A DNA stretch of 34,339 nt from Candidatus Hydrogenedentota bacterium (GTDB lineage Bacteria; UBA8481; J006), in NCBI GenBank assembly GCA_003697085.1, contig RFFU01000071.1:1-34339 (forward strand). Direction: 5' to 3'. This document shows, one piece after another, positions 15,471-26,117 of this stretch. Each line of letters begins with the position of its first letter. Position 1 is the stretch's first letter. Both the position numbers and the translations under genes were made by a program. The notes below the pieces were generated by a model. It searched no databases, was not told the DNA's origin, and saw nothing but the letters and a program-made list of their open reading frames with translations.

Positions 15471-17552
15471 ATGAAGGAAACGTCCCGCTCTTCGCTCGAT
15501 ACCCTCTCCGGCGACCTCGCCGAAGCCGTCTCCCTCGCCGATGAACTCGTCACCACACTTCCCCAGGAAAACGTTCCGGAGAGCGGAGCCGAGATCGACG
15601 AGGAGGCTCTCGACCAGGAACTCGACACGCTCTTCCGCGAACTCGACCGGGAGAAAAGGGTTTCACTTCAACGAGCCCCGACCGCCGTGGTCGCCGCCCC
15701 GCCTCGCCTTCTCGTGCTTCTCCCCGACAGCCGCGCGGAGGCTTTTCTCCACATCGAGGTTCCGGAAGGAACGTCCCTGAAACCCGAAGACCTCCGCGCC
15801 CTGGCTGAAAACGAACTGCGCAATCAAGGAGTCGTCGCGGGATTGATCGAGGAGGAACTGAGCCTCTTGATCCACGAGGCACTCGAGAACGGCATCGCGG
15901 AACGCTGCGTCGCGCGGCAAGTCGAACCCGAGCCCGGGAAGGACGGAAAGATCCAATGGAAGATCCCTCGGAAGACGGACAAGGAACCGATCCTTGTCGC
16001 CGTCGGAAAGATTCTGGCGGAATTGGAACCGGCGGAGCCGGGACGACCGGGAACCACGGTCACCGGAGACACATTGCCCGCACCGCCGGGACGCAATCCC
16101 ACCTTGATCGCCGGGAAAGGAGTTCGTTTCGATCCTCGACGCCGTTCCTGGATCGCCGTCGCCGCCGGCCGCGTCCTCGTCAGTGACAACGTCCTGATGG
16201 TCGTTCCTCACCAGGACGGAACCTTTCATCTCGAAATCTCTTCCGATGGAATGGCCGCGTATCTCTCCGTGACCCCCGCGCAGGGAACGGGCCAGCCGGT
16301 CAGCCTCGAGAGCGTGGCGGCCGAATTGAGGAGTCGGGGCGTGTCCGTTTTTGACGAAGAAGCCGTCCGGACGGCGATTGATCTGGCGGCCGGAGGTCAG
16401 ATGATTACGAGGCGTATTATCGCCGCCGGAAAGCCCGCCGAGCCGGGGCGTGACGGAACCGTCGAGATGCTTGTTGCCCTCCCCGAAACCCGCCGCGGAA
16501 GCCTCGGCCTCGTCTTCGTTCACGAGGGCGAAAGACTGGCGCGGCTTCATCCACCGGTTCCCGGAAAAGGCGGGCGTGATGTCCGCGGGCGCGAAATTCC
16601 CCCTCCCCCCGTTCGCGACGCCGTCGTGAGTTGTGGAGACGGAGTCGAGATTCGCGACGGCGTGCTCGTCGCCACGAAGGGGGGACATCTTCTTCGGCGG
16701 GGGGACCTCTTCGAAATCCGCGACATTCTCGAATATCCGCGGGATCTGAAGGCGACGGAGGAACCGATCGATTTCGACGGCCACGTCGCCGTCCAAGGCA
16801 GTGTCGGCGACAACGTGCGATTGCGGGCACGCGGGACTATCGCCATTAACGGTTCCGTGGGCGCGGCGGAGATTATCGCGGAGGGAGACATCGAGATCGC
16901 CGGGGGCATCGCCGGCCGCGATCGCGCGCGGATCGTCGCCGGAGGAAGCCTGCACGCTCTTTACGCCGAGCGCGCCGATATTCGGGCCGGAAAGAGAATT
17001 CTCCTGGAACGGGCCGCCTTGAACGCCTCTCTTTCCGCCGGCGAAGGAATCGAGATTCGCTCGGAAAAAGGAGCCATCATCGGGGGGCGGACGGTCGCCG
17101 GTCGTTCCGTTACCGCGCGCACCGTCGGAACAACGATGGGAACCCCCACCGTGATCCGCGCGGGGATTCGAGCGGAGGTTAAAGAGCAAGTCCGCGAGAT
17201 CGATGGACGCCTTATCAAGATCCGCAACGTCCTTCGAAAGATTCAAACCGGCCTGAACGAATTGGTTCGCGATCTGAAGGTCGATCCCGACGAAGTGAAG
17301 CGGATGGCCTTCCGCGAGTTAACGCGGCGGAAGATCGGGCTCCTGCATGAAATCAAGGTCTCCCTGGAAAAACGAGCCCTGCTTCTCAAAAAGATCTTTC
17401 CCGCCGAGGAACCGGTGATCGAAATCCTCGACAAGATTCACGCGGGGTGTACCATCGAATTACGCGATCAGGTGATGGAGGTTCACACACCGATCTCCTT
17501 CGCCCGCTTCAAACTCGGCCCCTCCGGCATCGAGGTTCTGCCGTTGAATTGA
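15471..17552 (+). CDS. FapA family protein (DUF342), second copy with doubled N-terminal region
   Basis: A 693-residue FapA-like protein, about 145 residues longer than its neighbour. The C-terminal half shows the beta-helix (about residues 426-565; VAVQGSVGDNVRLRARGTI, IAINGSVGAAEIIAEGD) and a coiled coil (about 570-655). The N-terminal half appears to contain two successive FapA-type segments. Each has the turn AEPGRxGT (AEPGRPGTTVTG and AEPGRDGTVEML), and both are preceded by an RxAxG-like helix-strand unit. An acidic segment (residues 1-65) precedes them. ATG 15471 starts 5 bases after the upstream stop without a clear ribosome binding site, suggesting coupled reinitiation. The frame is open upstream, but that part is antisense-like shadow of the previous gene. 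Confidence 0.85.
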   Translation: MKETSRSSLDTLSGDLAEAVSLADELVTTLPQENVPESGAEIDEEALDQELDTLFRELDREKRVSLQRAPTAVVAAPPRLLVLLPDSRAEAFLHIEVPEGTSLKPEDLRALAENELRNQGVVAGLIEEELSLLIHEALENGIAERCVARQVEPEPGKDGKIQWKIPRKTDKEPILVAVGKILAELEPAEPGRPGTTVTGDTLPAPPGRNPTLIAGKGVRFDPRRRSWIAVAAGRVLVSDNVLMVVPHQDGTFHLEISSDGMAAYLSVTPAQGTGQPVSLESVAAELRSRGVSVFDEEAVRTAIDLAAGGQMITRRIIAAGKPAEPGRDGTVEMLVALPETRRGSLGLVFVHEGERLARLHPPVPGKGGRDVRGREIPPPPVRDAVVSCGDGVEIRDGVLVATKGGHLLRRGDLFEIRDILEYPRDLKATEEPIDFDGHVAVQGSVGDNVRLRARGTIAINGSVGAAEIIAEGDIEIAGGIAGRDRARIVAGGSLHALYAERADIRAGKRILLERAALNASLSAGEGIEIRSEKGAIIGGRTVAGRSVTARTVGTTMGTPTVIRAGIRAEVKEQVREIDGRLIKIRNVLRKIQTGLNELVRDLKVDPDEVKRMAFRELTRRKIGLLHEIKVSLEKRALLLKKIFPAEEPVIEILDKIHAGCTIELRDQVMEVHTPISFARFKLGPSGIEVLPLN

Positions 17553-17698
17553 GAGCCCTTTCGTCCTTTCCTCCCGGCTCTCCGCTCCGACAAAAAACCT
17601 GGCGCCCTCCGTCTAAATCGGTATAATTATAATTATAAGAAGAATTCAGCGCGGTCGTGCGGGGCACGCAGGCGTGCGAAAGAGTATGAGGTTGGTCC
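17551..17698 (+). promoter_or_regulatory. Short intergenic region with an AT palindrome
   Basis: GAGAGCC (17551-17557) can pair with GGCTCTC (17576-17582) across an 18-base loop, a weak hairpin just after the FapA stop. At 17622-17637 the sequence TATAATTATAATTATA is a perfect palindrome containing overlapping -10-like boxes on both strands, in otherwise GC-rich DNA; no good -35 box is visible. A small GCACGC/GCGTGC hairpin lies at about 17664-17677. The gap probably separates two transcription units or holds an internal promoter for the sensor/kinase genes. Confidence 0.35.
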
Positions 17699-19482
<1,784 letters not shown>

Positions 19483-19486
<4 letters not shown>

Positions 19487-20493
19487 ATCGAGACGGCGGA
19501 GGAATACGGAAACGCGAGACGAAGCCGCGCCCCGGGCGCCGCGCCGCCCGTTCACGGCTTCAAGGCAATGATTCCCTGGTTCCGCGGATCATTCTTTCCC
19601 GCCTCCTGGAGTTGCCGATCCAACGTTATCTTCGCTTCATTGAGAAAACGGTTTCGAACAGCCCGGTGTCCGAGTCTTTCTTCCGGGGCGACTTGGTCCG
19701 GAAAGGCGATATCTCGGGCGGCAAGGATCTCTTTTCCAGTAAAGAAGTGTACGGCCGAGTGGTCGTTTTGGACGATCATCTTTCTCTTTTCACGACACGT
19801 CCGTTTCTGGAGTATGAATTTCCCGTGGAATTGGATTGGTCGCCGGGGCTGGCGGCTTCGTTCCGTTGGATCAATACACGAAACCGGCTTTCGCGGCATA
19901 TCGTCCTGGCCCTGTTGAAGTACCAACGAAAATTCTGGACAACCGAGGACGAGACCGACCTCCGGCCGTTGACGCAACAGCAGTTTCTTGCTCTTTATCC
20001 GGCTCCGTTTCTCGATGCATCACGTCTCTCGCGCTTGATCCGCGTTCTTCCCCTACTCACTCCTCGTGGCAACATCATTCCCGCGCGAAGACTCTTCGTC
20101 TCCCGCCGGCGCTTTCTCTCCTACCAGATTCGCCGCATCCTGCACGCCGAGGCGCGATTTTTAACCGATCGAGAGATCCAGGATCGTCTTCGAAAGATCC
20201 CCGCGGCGGCCGGAGTTTACGAAATCAGTTCTTCCCGGCGCGCGCAATATCCGCTCATACCGTCGGACGTCGTCTACCTCGGCTCCTCGCGCTGCCTTCG
20301 CTCGCGCCTGCGGAACTACACTCTGCCCCGGCTGGCCAATCCCCGCCTCGAAGCGCTGCGCCGCTCGCAACAACTCTTCGTTCGGTTCGTATCGACTCGG
20401 AAATTTCAGTTCTTGGAAAAGCAATTACTCGCGGAGTTCCGTCGGATGCACGGACAATTGCCGCTGGGAAACCGGCTCGGAGCGGCGTCGTGA
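19483..20493 (+). CDS. Sigma-54-like domain fused to a GIY-YIG nuclease fold
   Basis: A 336-residue protein. The C-terminus (about 242-332) is a GIY-YIG domain: GVYEI (244-248), VVYLG (263-267), Arg274/Arg276, Glu312 in FLEKQLLAEF and Asn330 near the end. The middle (about 90-238) resembles the second half of sigma-54: RWINTRNRLSRHIVLALLKY and QRKFW match the helix before the DNA-binding domain, RPLTQQQF with SRLSRLI the helix-turn-helix, LLTPRGNIIPARRLF the characteristic TPRG strand, and FLTDREIQDRLRK the LSDxxI helix. The RpoN box expected next is absent and GIY-YIG takes its place; the sigma-54 activator region is also missing. ATG 19483 overlaps the sensor stop and AGAGGA lies 6 bases upstream. 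The sigma-54 relation is my reading of motif order, not a search result. Confidence 0.75.
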
Positions 20494-22118
20494 CCCCGTT
20501 TCGAAGAAAGAGACGCGGCGAGATTCTTCTCGTGCTTCACCGGTTCCGCATCACCCTTGCAGAAGAAGAAGAAGAAGAAGAAGAAGTCGTCATCCTCGAG
20601 GATGTCACCGATCAACGCAGTCTCTTCGAGGAACTGATGCGAAGTCGAGAGAGTTTCACGAACGTGGTGGACCGCGCCGCTGACGGGATCGTTGTTCTTT
20701 CTCCCGAATTCGAGGTGCTTTATTTCAACGACGCCGCGCTCGAATTGCTTGGCGTCGAGCCGCGGGAATGGCCCGCATTCTTCGATCGCGCGGGCTTGAA
20801 GCCGGATTCCACGACCGAATGCGCGCACCTTCACCCGCGACACGGAGAACGATTCCTCGAGTTCGTCTGTGGAAGAACCCAGTGGCAGGAAAAACCGGCC
20901 CTCTTGATGACGATCCGCGATGTCAGCGATCGGAAGGCGCTCGTAGACGAACTGCGCCAGGCGCAGAAGATGGAGTCGATCGGACGTCTGGCCGGCGGTA
21001 TCGCCCATGATTTCAATAATATCCTGACAGTATTGCAGAATGAGGCGGAACTCATCGAAGAGGCGGCACAGGATTCGGATGTTGCGGACCACGCCAGGGA
21101 GATCGGAGAGGTCGCGCGCCGCGCCTCCGATCTGACGCGAAGACTCCTGGCCTTCGGCCGCAGGCAACTGCTCAATCCCGTTCCCGTCGAGATCAACTCC
21201 CTCCTCCACGATCTCTCTCGCCTCATCCGGCGCCTTCTGCCCGAAGGGATCAAGGTGAGGATTGAGTCGGGCCCCGAAGATCTCTGGGTCCGCGCCGATC
21301 CGAACCAGATCGAACATGTTTTCATCAATCTCTCCATAAACGCGCGCGACGCGATGCCGTCCGGCGGACGCCTCACCTTCAGCACGGCCCGCGAGGAACT
21401 CGACACCCCACGACGAGGGCCCGACGGTCCGATCCCCCCGGGCGCTTACGCCTTGATCCGCGTCTCCGATACCGGAATCGGGATGGATCGCGAGACGCTG
21501 GCGAGAATCTTCGAACCGTTCTTCACCACGAAAGCCTCCGGCGAGGGAACCGGACTGGGGCTTTCGATGGTCCATGGCATCATCCACCAGCACAACGGAT
21601 TCATCGAGTGTGAAAGTCGGCCCGGCGAAGGAACGACCTTTACGATCCGGCTTCCGGAAATCCCCGCGCCGGAATCTGCTTCCCCTGAACCCACTCTTTC
21701 CGCGAAAGATCCGGACGCCGTCTCGAAAGCAAGTGTTATCGATAAAAAGACGATTCTCGTTGTCGAAGACGAAGAGGCGGTACGGCGCATCATCGAACGC
21801 ATCCTGACGAACGCGGGGCATGCCGTCCTGCTCGCTTCATCGCTAAAAGAAGCGCGCGAACGCCTCGATGCCGACGCCGGGAGGTTGGATCTCATCTTCT
21901 CCGATATTTCACTTCCGGACGGCGCGGGGACGGAACTGCTGGCGTTTCTGAAGGAACGGGGCTTCGCGATGCCGGTTCTCTTCACGAGCGGTTATACGGA
22001 GCGCGAATTCTTCGAAAGTGTTCGTGAAAGCAAGAACGTCCATTTTCTTCATAAACCTTTTACATCCAAGGCTCTTCTCCAGAAACTGGCCGTGATCGAT
22101 ACGGGGTGTCGAGAATGA
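20490..22118 (+). CDS. Soluble hybrid histidine kinase, C-terminal half of a split receptor
   Basis: A 542-residue protein. It begins with the last strands of a PAS domain (EILLVLHRFRITLA, eight Glu, VVILEDVTDQR), matching what the sensor at 17699 lacks. A full PAS follows (about 55-150). Then the kinase: H-box KMESIGRLAGGIAHDFNNIL, N-box HVFINLSINARDAM, G1 VSDTGIGMD, F-box IFEPFFTT and G2 GTGLGLSMVHGI. A receiver ends the protein (ILVVEDEEAVRR, phospho-acceptor Asp in LIFSDISLPDG, HKPF). All catalytic motifs look intact. GTG 20490 is the first in-frame start after the upstream gene; GGAG lies 7 bases before it and it forms a GTGA overlap with that gene's stop. It probably phosphorylates its own receiver and perhaps the receiver at 14180. 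Confidence 0.93.
   Translation: MTPFRRKRRGEILLVLHRFRITLAEEEEEEEEVVILEDVTDQRSLFEELMRSRESFTNVVDRAADGIVVLSPEFEVLYFNDAALELLGVEPREWPAFFDRAGLKPDSTTECAHLHPRHGERFLEFVCGRTQWQEKPALLMTIRDVSDRKALVDELRQAQKMESIGRLAGGIAHDFNNILTVLQNEAELIEEAAQDSDVADHAREIGEVARRASDLTRRLLAFGRRQLLNPVPVEINSLLHDLSRLIRRLLPEGIKVRIESGPEDLWVRADPNQIEHVFINLSINARDAMPSGGRLTFSTAREELDTPRRGPDGPIPPGAYALIRVSDTGIGMDRETLARIFEPFFTTKASGEGTGLGLSMVHGIIHQHNGFIECESRPGEGTTFTIRLPEIPAPESASPEPTLSAKDPDAVSKASVIDKKTILVVEDEEAVRRIIERILTNAGHAVLLASSLKEARERLDADAGRLDLIFSDISLPDGAGTELLAFLKERGFAMPVLFTSGYTEREFFESVRESKNVHFLHKPFTSKALLQKLAVIDTGCRE
20562..20585 (+). repeat. (GAA)8 in-frame trinucleotide tract
   Basis: Eight GAA codons (Glu25-32 of the kinase half) lie between GCA and GTC, as in the (GAA)13 tract 1939 bases upstream. 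It sits in a loop between two PAS beta strands. Because each tract is in codon phase in its own gene, recombination between them would give an in-frame fusion. Confidence 0.95.
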
Positions 22119-22409
22119 GCGCGAAACGACAACGTCGACCTCGAAACCGCCTCGATCGCACCGCATCGTTTTCGGAATATCGGTACAAGGGCGGTCGCCT
22201 CTCCTTTGCCCTGGTGTCATTCCAGGTGGGCCGAAGGTTGCCGAGAAATTCCCCGAAACCGCCGGCCACCGCCTTATCTTTCCACGCCCCTCCGGAGAAA
22301 GAGTTGGAAAGGCGGGGATTGATATACGAAACGCGATGTCACGACGGCCCTACCTCGGCGGCGGAACCGAGATGGGCGCGAACGAGAATACGATTGCACT
22401 CCCGCGCGT
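22119..22409. other. Convergent intergenic region, nothing recognised
   Basis: This lies between the 3' ends of the hybrid kinase and thrS. An ATG at 22115 overlaps the kinase stop and opens an arginine-rich frame running into the antisense of thrS, but it shows no protein family and no ribosome binding site. No clear terminator hairpin with a U-run is visible. Confidence 0.4.
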
Positions 22410-24377
22410 TCAAACCTCCGCCAGGAAGGACCGGCAAAAATCCTCGAGCGTTTGCGCTCCGAGATCACCTTCGCCGTGCTTGCGCACCGAAACTTCGCTC
22501 TTCTCCCGATCCCGTTCTCCCAAAATCAACATAAAGGGGACCTTCATCGTTTCCGCATTTCGAATCTTCTTCCCGATCTTGTCCGAACCGAAATCCTCTC
22601 CCACGCGAATTCCCTTCTCCCGGAGAATCCGGGCAACCTCGCGGCCGTAATCCACCGTCTTCTCCGTCACAGTCAGAACACGGACCTGTTCCGGAGCGAG
22701 CCACAACGGAAAGGCGCCGGCGAAATGTTCCACGAGACATCCGAAGAAGCGTTCCATCGACCCCAGCAAGGCCCTGTGAATCATATAGGGTCTGCGGGGC
22801 TTCCCGTCCTCCGCGATGTACTCCAACCCGAAGCGCTCCGGAAGATTGAAATCGAACTGAATGGTGGAACACTGCCAGGCCCGCCCGAGGGCGTCCTTGA
22901 TCTTGAGATCGATCTTCGGGCCGTAAAAGGCGCCGCCGCCCTCGTCCACCTCAAACTCCAGCCCTTCCGCCGTCGCGGCTTCCTTCAGCGCTTCCTCCGC
23001 CAATTCCCATTCCTCGGGACGCCCCACGTATTTCTCGTCCGGGCGCGTCGCAATGTAGGACGCGAACTCCTCGAACCCGCACCGCCGCAGGACCTCAAGA
23101 CTGAACCGGATGACCGTCCGTATCTCCTCCTTCACCTGTTCCTCTGTACAATAAATGTGAGCGTCGTCCTGCGTGAACCCGCGCACGCGTAAAAGACCGT
23201 GAAGGACTCCCGAACGTTCGAACCGATACACCGTTCCCAATTCGGCGTATCGCAGGGGCAGATCACGGTAGGAGCGGGTCCGGGCCTTATAGATATGGTT
23301 GTGGAAGGGACAGTTCATCGGTTTGACGAAGTAACTTTGATTCTCCAACTGCATCTCGGGATACATATTCTCCTTGTAAAAATCGAGATGTCCCGAGGTC
23401 TTCCAGAGCGTGGATCGCCCGACATGAGGGGAATAGACGATCTGGTAGCCCCCCCGGTCGTGCGCTTCCCGCCAATAGTCCTCGAGAATACGGCGGACCA
23501 GAGCCCCCCGGGGGTGCCACAGGATCAACCCCGGCCCGATCTCCTCGACGACGGAAAAGAGGTCGAGTTTCCTTCCCAAAACGCGGTGGTCCCGCTTCTT
23601 CGCCTCTTCGAGCCGAGTGAGGTAGGCTTTCAATTCCTCGCGGCTGTGCCAGGCCGTTCCGTAGATTCTCTGGAGCATCTGACGCTTCTCGTCCCCCCGC
23701 CAATACGCTCCAGCGACTTTGAGAAGTTTGAAGGCCTTGATGAAACCGGTGTGCGGAGCGTGCGGACCGCGGCAGAGATCCGTGAAGGTATCCTGAGTGT
23801 AGGTCGTGATCTCGGCGTCTTCCGGAAGGTCCCGAATCAATTCCTGCTTGTAGCGGTCGTCGCGAAAGAATCCGAGCGCTTCCTCCCTATCGAGCCGGCG
23901 GCGCCGAACCGGATGTTTCTCCTTCACGATCCGTTTCATGATCTTTTCGATACGATCGAGGTCTTCCGGTTGAAAGGGGCGGGAGACGTCGATGTCGTAA
24001 TAGAACCCGTCCTCGATGACCGGACCGATCGCCAGCAGCGCCTCTGGAAAAAGTTCCTTGACGGCTTGAGCCATCACGTGGGCGGCGGTGTGGCGCGTGA
24101 GAAAGAGGGCGTCTGGATCCGTGCCTCGAACGGGAACGATCGTTCCCCCTTCCCAAAGGCTCGTCTGAAGATCCACGAGCCGGCCGCCGATGCGCGCACC
24201 CACGATATCCTCTTCACCGGCTGTCCGTGGGTCGTCGGGAACCCCGATCCCCAGCGCTTTCAACGCCTCTCCCGCGGAAATCCCCGCCGCGCATACTACC
24301 TCCCGCCCTTCTTCCGGCTCTTCCCCTTCGAGCCGAAAAACGACTTCCTTCCTTTCAAGAACCTCGGTCACGGTCAT
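22410..24377 (-). CDS. thrS: Threonyl-tRNA synthetase
   Basis: A 655-residue class II synthetase of full length, charging tRNA-Thr. Domains in order: a TGS-like N-terminal domain (about 1-70); the editing domain with HTAAHVMAQAV and DLCRGPH carrying the zinc/editing-site His and Cys residues; the catalytic core with MNCPFHNHI (zinc Cys), motif 2 TVYRFERSGVLHGLLRVRGF and motif 3 GSMERFFGCLVEH; and a C-terminal anticodon-binding domain. I prefer ATG 24377 (begins MTVTEVLERK) with GGAG 4 bases upstream; ATG 24398 is in frame without a ribosome binding site. It lies 63 bases downstream of glgC on the same strand and may be co-transcribed with it. Confidence 0.97.
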   Translation of the reverse strand: MTVTEVLERKEVVFRLEGEEPEEGREVVCAAGISAGEALKALGIGVPDDPRTAGEEDIVGARIGGRLVDLQTSLWEGGTIVPVRGTDPDALFLTRHTAAHVMAQAVKELFPEALLAIGPVIEDGFYYDIDVSRPFQPEDLDRIEKIMKRIVKEKHPVRRRRLDREEALGFFRDDRYKQELIRDLPEDAEITTYTQDTFTDLCRGPHAPHTGFIKAFKLLKVAGAYWRGDEKRQMLQRIYGTAWHSREELKAYLTRLEEAKKRDHRVLGRKLDLFSVVEEIGPGLILWHPRGALVRRILEDYWREAHDRGGYQIVYSPHVGRSTLWKTSGHLDFYKENMYPEMQLENQSYFVKPMNCPFHNHIYKARTRSYRDLPLRYAELGTVYRFERSGVLHGLLRVRGFTQDDAHIYCTEEQVKEEIRTVIRFSLEVLRRCGFEEFASYIATRPDEKYVGRPEEWELAEEALKEAATAEGLEFEVDEGGGAFYGPKIDLKIKDALGRAWQCSTIQFDFNLPERFGLEYIAEDGKPRRPYMIHRALLGSMERFFGCLVEHFAGAFPLWLAPEQVRVLTVTEKTVDYGREVARILREKGIRVGEDFGSDKIGKKIRNAETMKVPFMLILGERDREKSEVSVRKHGEGDLGAQTLEDFCRSFLAEV

Positions 24378-24440
24378 TTCACTCCTTCTTTCCGTCATCA
24401 AAGCGGTGTTTCGCTCGAAGCCGACCCGAAACCTCCCCGC

Positions 24441-25733
24441 TCAAATGACGCTTCCCTCCGGCACGACGGCACGGCGCGGAATGATCGTAATTCCGTCCCG
24501 GATATAAAAGAATTCGCCGTCGAAATCCGAATCCGTTTCGTGATTTTGAATCGTCACTCCCGCTCCGATCCGCGCTCCCTTGTCGATAATTGCCCGCTGA
24601 ATCCTGCAATTCGGTCCCACGCCGATATCCGGCCGCTCCAGCCGCACGTTCTCCTTCCGCTCCTCCCGCCCCTCCATCTCGTCCGCACCCATCATAAAGA
24701 CGTCGCGCAAGACAGAACCGGCCCGCACGACCGAGCGGTTCGCGAGCAGGGAACGATAGATTTCGCATTCCTCGAGGTATCCCCCCTCCGCGACGACGGA
24801 GCGCTCGATGCGGCAGTCGAGAAACTTCGTCGGGGGAAGGAAGCGCGGTCTCGTGAAGATCGGCGCTTCCGGGTCGAAGAACGTGAACGGCGAATGCCGA
24901 TCCAAAAGCATCATATTCGTTTCGTAAAAGGCCTTGATCGTTCCGATGTCCTCCCAAAACCCGGCGAACGGATAGGCGAAGGCTTGGAGCGTTCCCAGAT
25001 TTTCCGGGATGACCTCCTTGCCGAAATCGACGAGGTCGGTTCGTTCCAGCGCGCGGATCAACGCCTCGGACTCGAACACATAGATTCCCATATTCGCCAA
25101 GTACCGTCGTGAGGTCTTCGCCGGAAATCCGAAGGGCTTGAGCGCTTCCGTGGGGACCTTCATCTGATCCAAAATCTTCGGATCCTTCGGCTTCTCCACG
25201 AATCGCGTGATCCGAAATTCGCGGTCGATATGGAGAAGCCCCATCGACTGCGCCGTTTCCCTATTCACCGGCTGGACGGAGATCGTGACATCCGCCTCTC
25301 GCTCTTTGTGGAAACGAATCAGTTCTTGATAATTCATACGGTAAAGTTGATCTCCGGAGAGAATCAGAACGATCTTCGGATCGTTCGACAGGATGTAACG
25401 CATATTCTGCCGCACCGCATCCGCCGTTCCCTGATACCAATCCGATCCCTCATAGGTCTGTTGTGCCGCGTGAATGGCGCAAAAGCCTCCGGAAAAGATG
25501 TCGAACTGGTACGTTCGCTCGATGTGTCGGTGAAGCGAAGCCGTGTTGAACTGGGTCAGAACGTAGATTTGGTTGATCGAAGAATTGACACAGTTCGAGA
25601 TGGGAATATCGATGAGGCGGTAGCGGCCTCCGAGCGGGACAGCCGGTTTGCACCGATCCTTGGTCAGCGGAAAAAGCCGCGTGCCACGACCGCCGCCCAT
25701 AATCACCGCCACCGTTTCCTGTCTTCGAGCCAT
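24441..25733 (-). CDS. glgC: Glucose-1-phosphate adenylyltransferase
   Basis: A 430-residue ADP-glucose pyrophosphorylase making ADP-glucose from glucose-1-phosphate and ATP for glycogen synthesis. Signatures: the nucleotide loop VIMGGGRGTRLFPLTKDRCKP, WYQGTADAVRQN, LILSGDQLYRMNY, the sugar-phosphate site FVEKP, and ANMGIYVFESEAL. The C-terminal third is a left-handed beta-helix (VVAEGGYLEECEIYRSLLAN, IGVGPNCRIQRAIIDKGARI). Its length and motifs such as DFGKEVIP resemble the cyanobacterial/plant type. ATG 25733 has no ribosome binding site, but a promoter-like sequence ends 7 bases upstream, so the message may be leaderless. No other glycogen gene is in the window. Confidence 0.96.
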   Translation of the reverse strand: MARRQETVAVIMGGGRGTRLFPLTKDRCKPAVPLGGRYRLIDIPISNCVNSSINQIYVLTQFNTASLHRHIERTYQFDIFSGGFCAIHAAQQTYEGSDWYQGTADAVRQNMRYILSNDPKIVLILSGDQLYRMNYQELIRFHKEREADVTISVQPVNRETAQSMGLLHIDREFRITRFVEKPKDPKILDQMKVPTEALKPFGFPAKTSRRYLANMGIYVFESEALIRALERTDLVDFGKEVIPENLGTLQAFAYPFAGFWEDIGTIKAFYETNMMLLDRHSPFTFFDPEAPIFTRPRFLPPTKFLDCRIERSVVAEGGYLEECEIYRSLLANRSVVRAGSVLRDVFMMGADEMEGREERKENVRLERPDIGVGPNCRIQRAIIDKGARIGAGVTIQNHETDSDFDGEFFYIRDGITIIPRRAVVPEGSVI

Positions 25734-25740
25734 ACGCGGG

Positions 25741-25769
25741 ACTTTACGTCAGACACGAAGAAAACGCAA
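25741..25769 (-). promoter_or_regulatory. Candidate promoter giving a leaderless glgC message
   Basis: Read on the minus strand, TTGCGT (25769-25764) and TAAAGT (25746-25741) are 17 bases apart. The -10 box ends 7 bases before the ATG at 25733, so transcription would begin at the start codon. The boxes are only moderate matches, but the absence of a ribosome binding site agrees with this. Confidence 0.35.
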
Positions 25770-25780
25770 TCCACGAGCGA

Positions 25781-26082
25781 GGGGGGGGGGCGGAAAATGG
25801 GCTCCTTTCGCTGGATCGTGTCAGTCAATTCCAGCGCCCCCCCGCATAGGATCGGGGCGGTCAACCGCAGACTGGAGAATCTGGGCCCCATAACACGGCG
25901 AAAATGGGCCGCAGGTTCTCCAATCTGCGGAAGAGGGCAGTTACCTGCGGGCGGGATGCCCGCGCTCCCGGGTTCCGCCGCAGACTGGAGAGTCTGCTCT
26001 CCATCCGCACCCGCTCCTTTCCGATTCCTGCCGCAGCGACCGGCGGCTCGCTCACCCCCCACTTCCACCGGCGGGATGCCGG
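25781..26082. repeat. G10 tract and hairpin-repeat cluster
   Basis: The 384-base gap between glgC and the exporter genes holds a run of ten G (25781-25790) and then repeat modules. They are GCAGACTGGAGAATCTG (from 25867), an inverted form CCGCAG...CTGCGG at 25909-25930, a GGCGGGATGCCCGC hairpin (about 25949-25963), a perfect GCAGACTGGAGAGTCTGC (25980-25997) and CCGGCGGGATGCCGG (26068-26082). The phrase CATAACACGGCGAA also occurs in the cluster at 30600-30841. No gene is seen here. Confidence 0.8.
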
Positions 26083-26117
26083 CCCCCTGAACACTAGGGA
26101 TAGGGAACCAACCAGGA

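Noticed and set aside
22115-22534. ATG overlapping the hybrid-kinase stop, opening an arginine-rich ORF
   Set aside because: No ribosome binding site, no recognisable family, and its second half is antisense to thrS; composition looks like a shadow frame.
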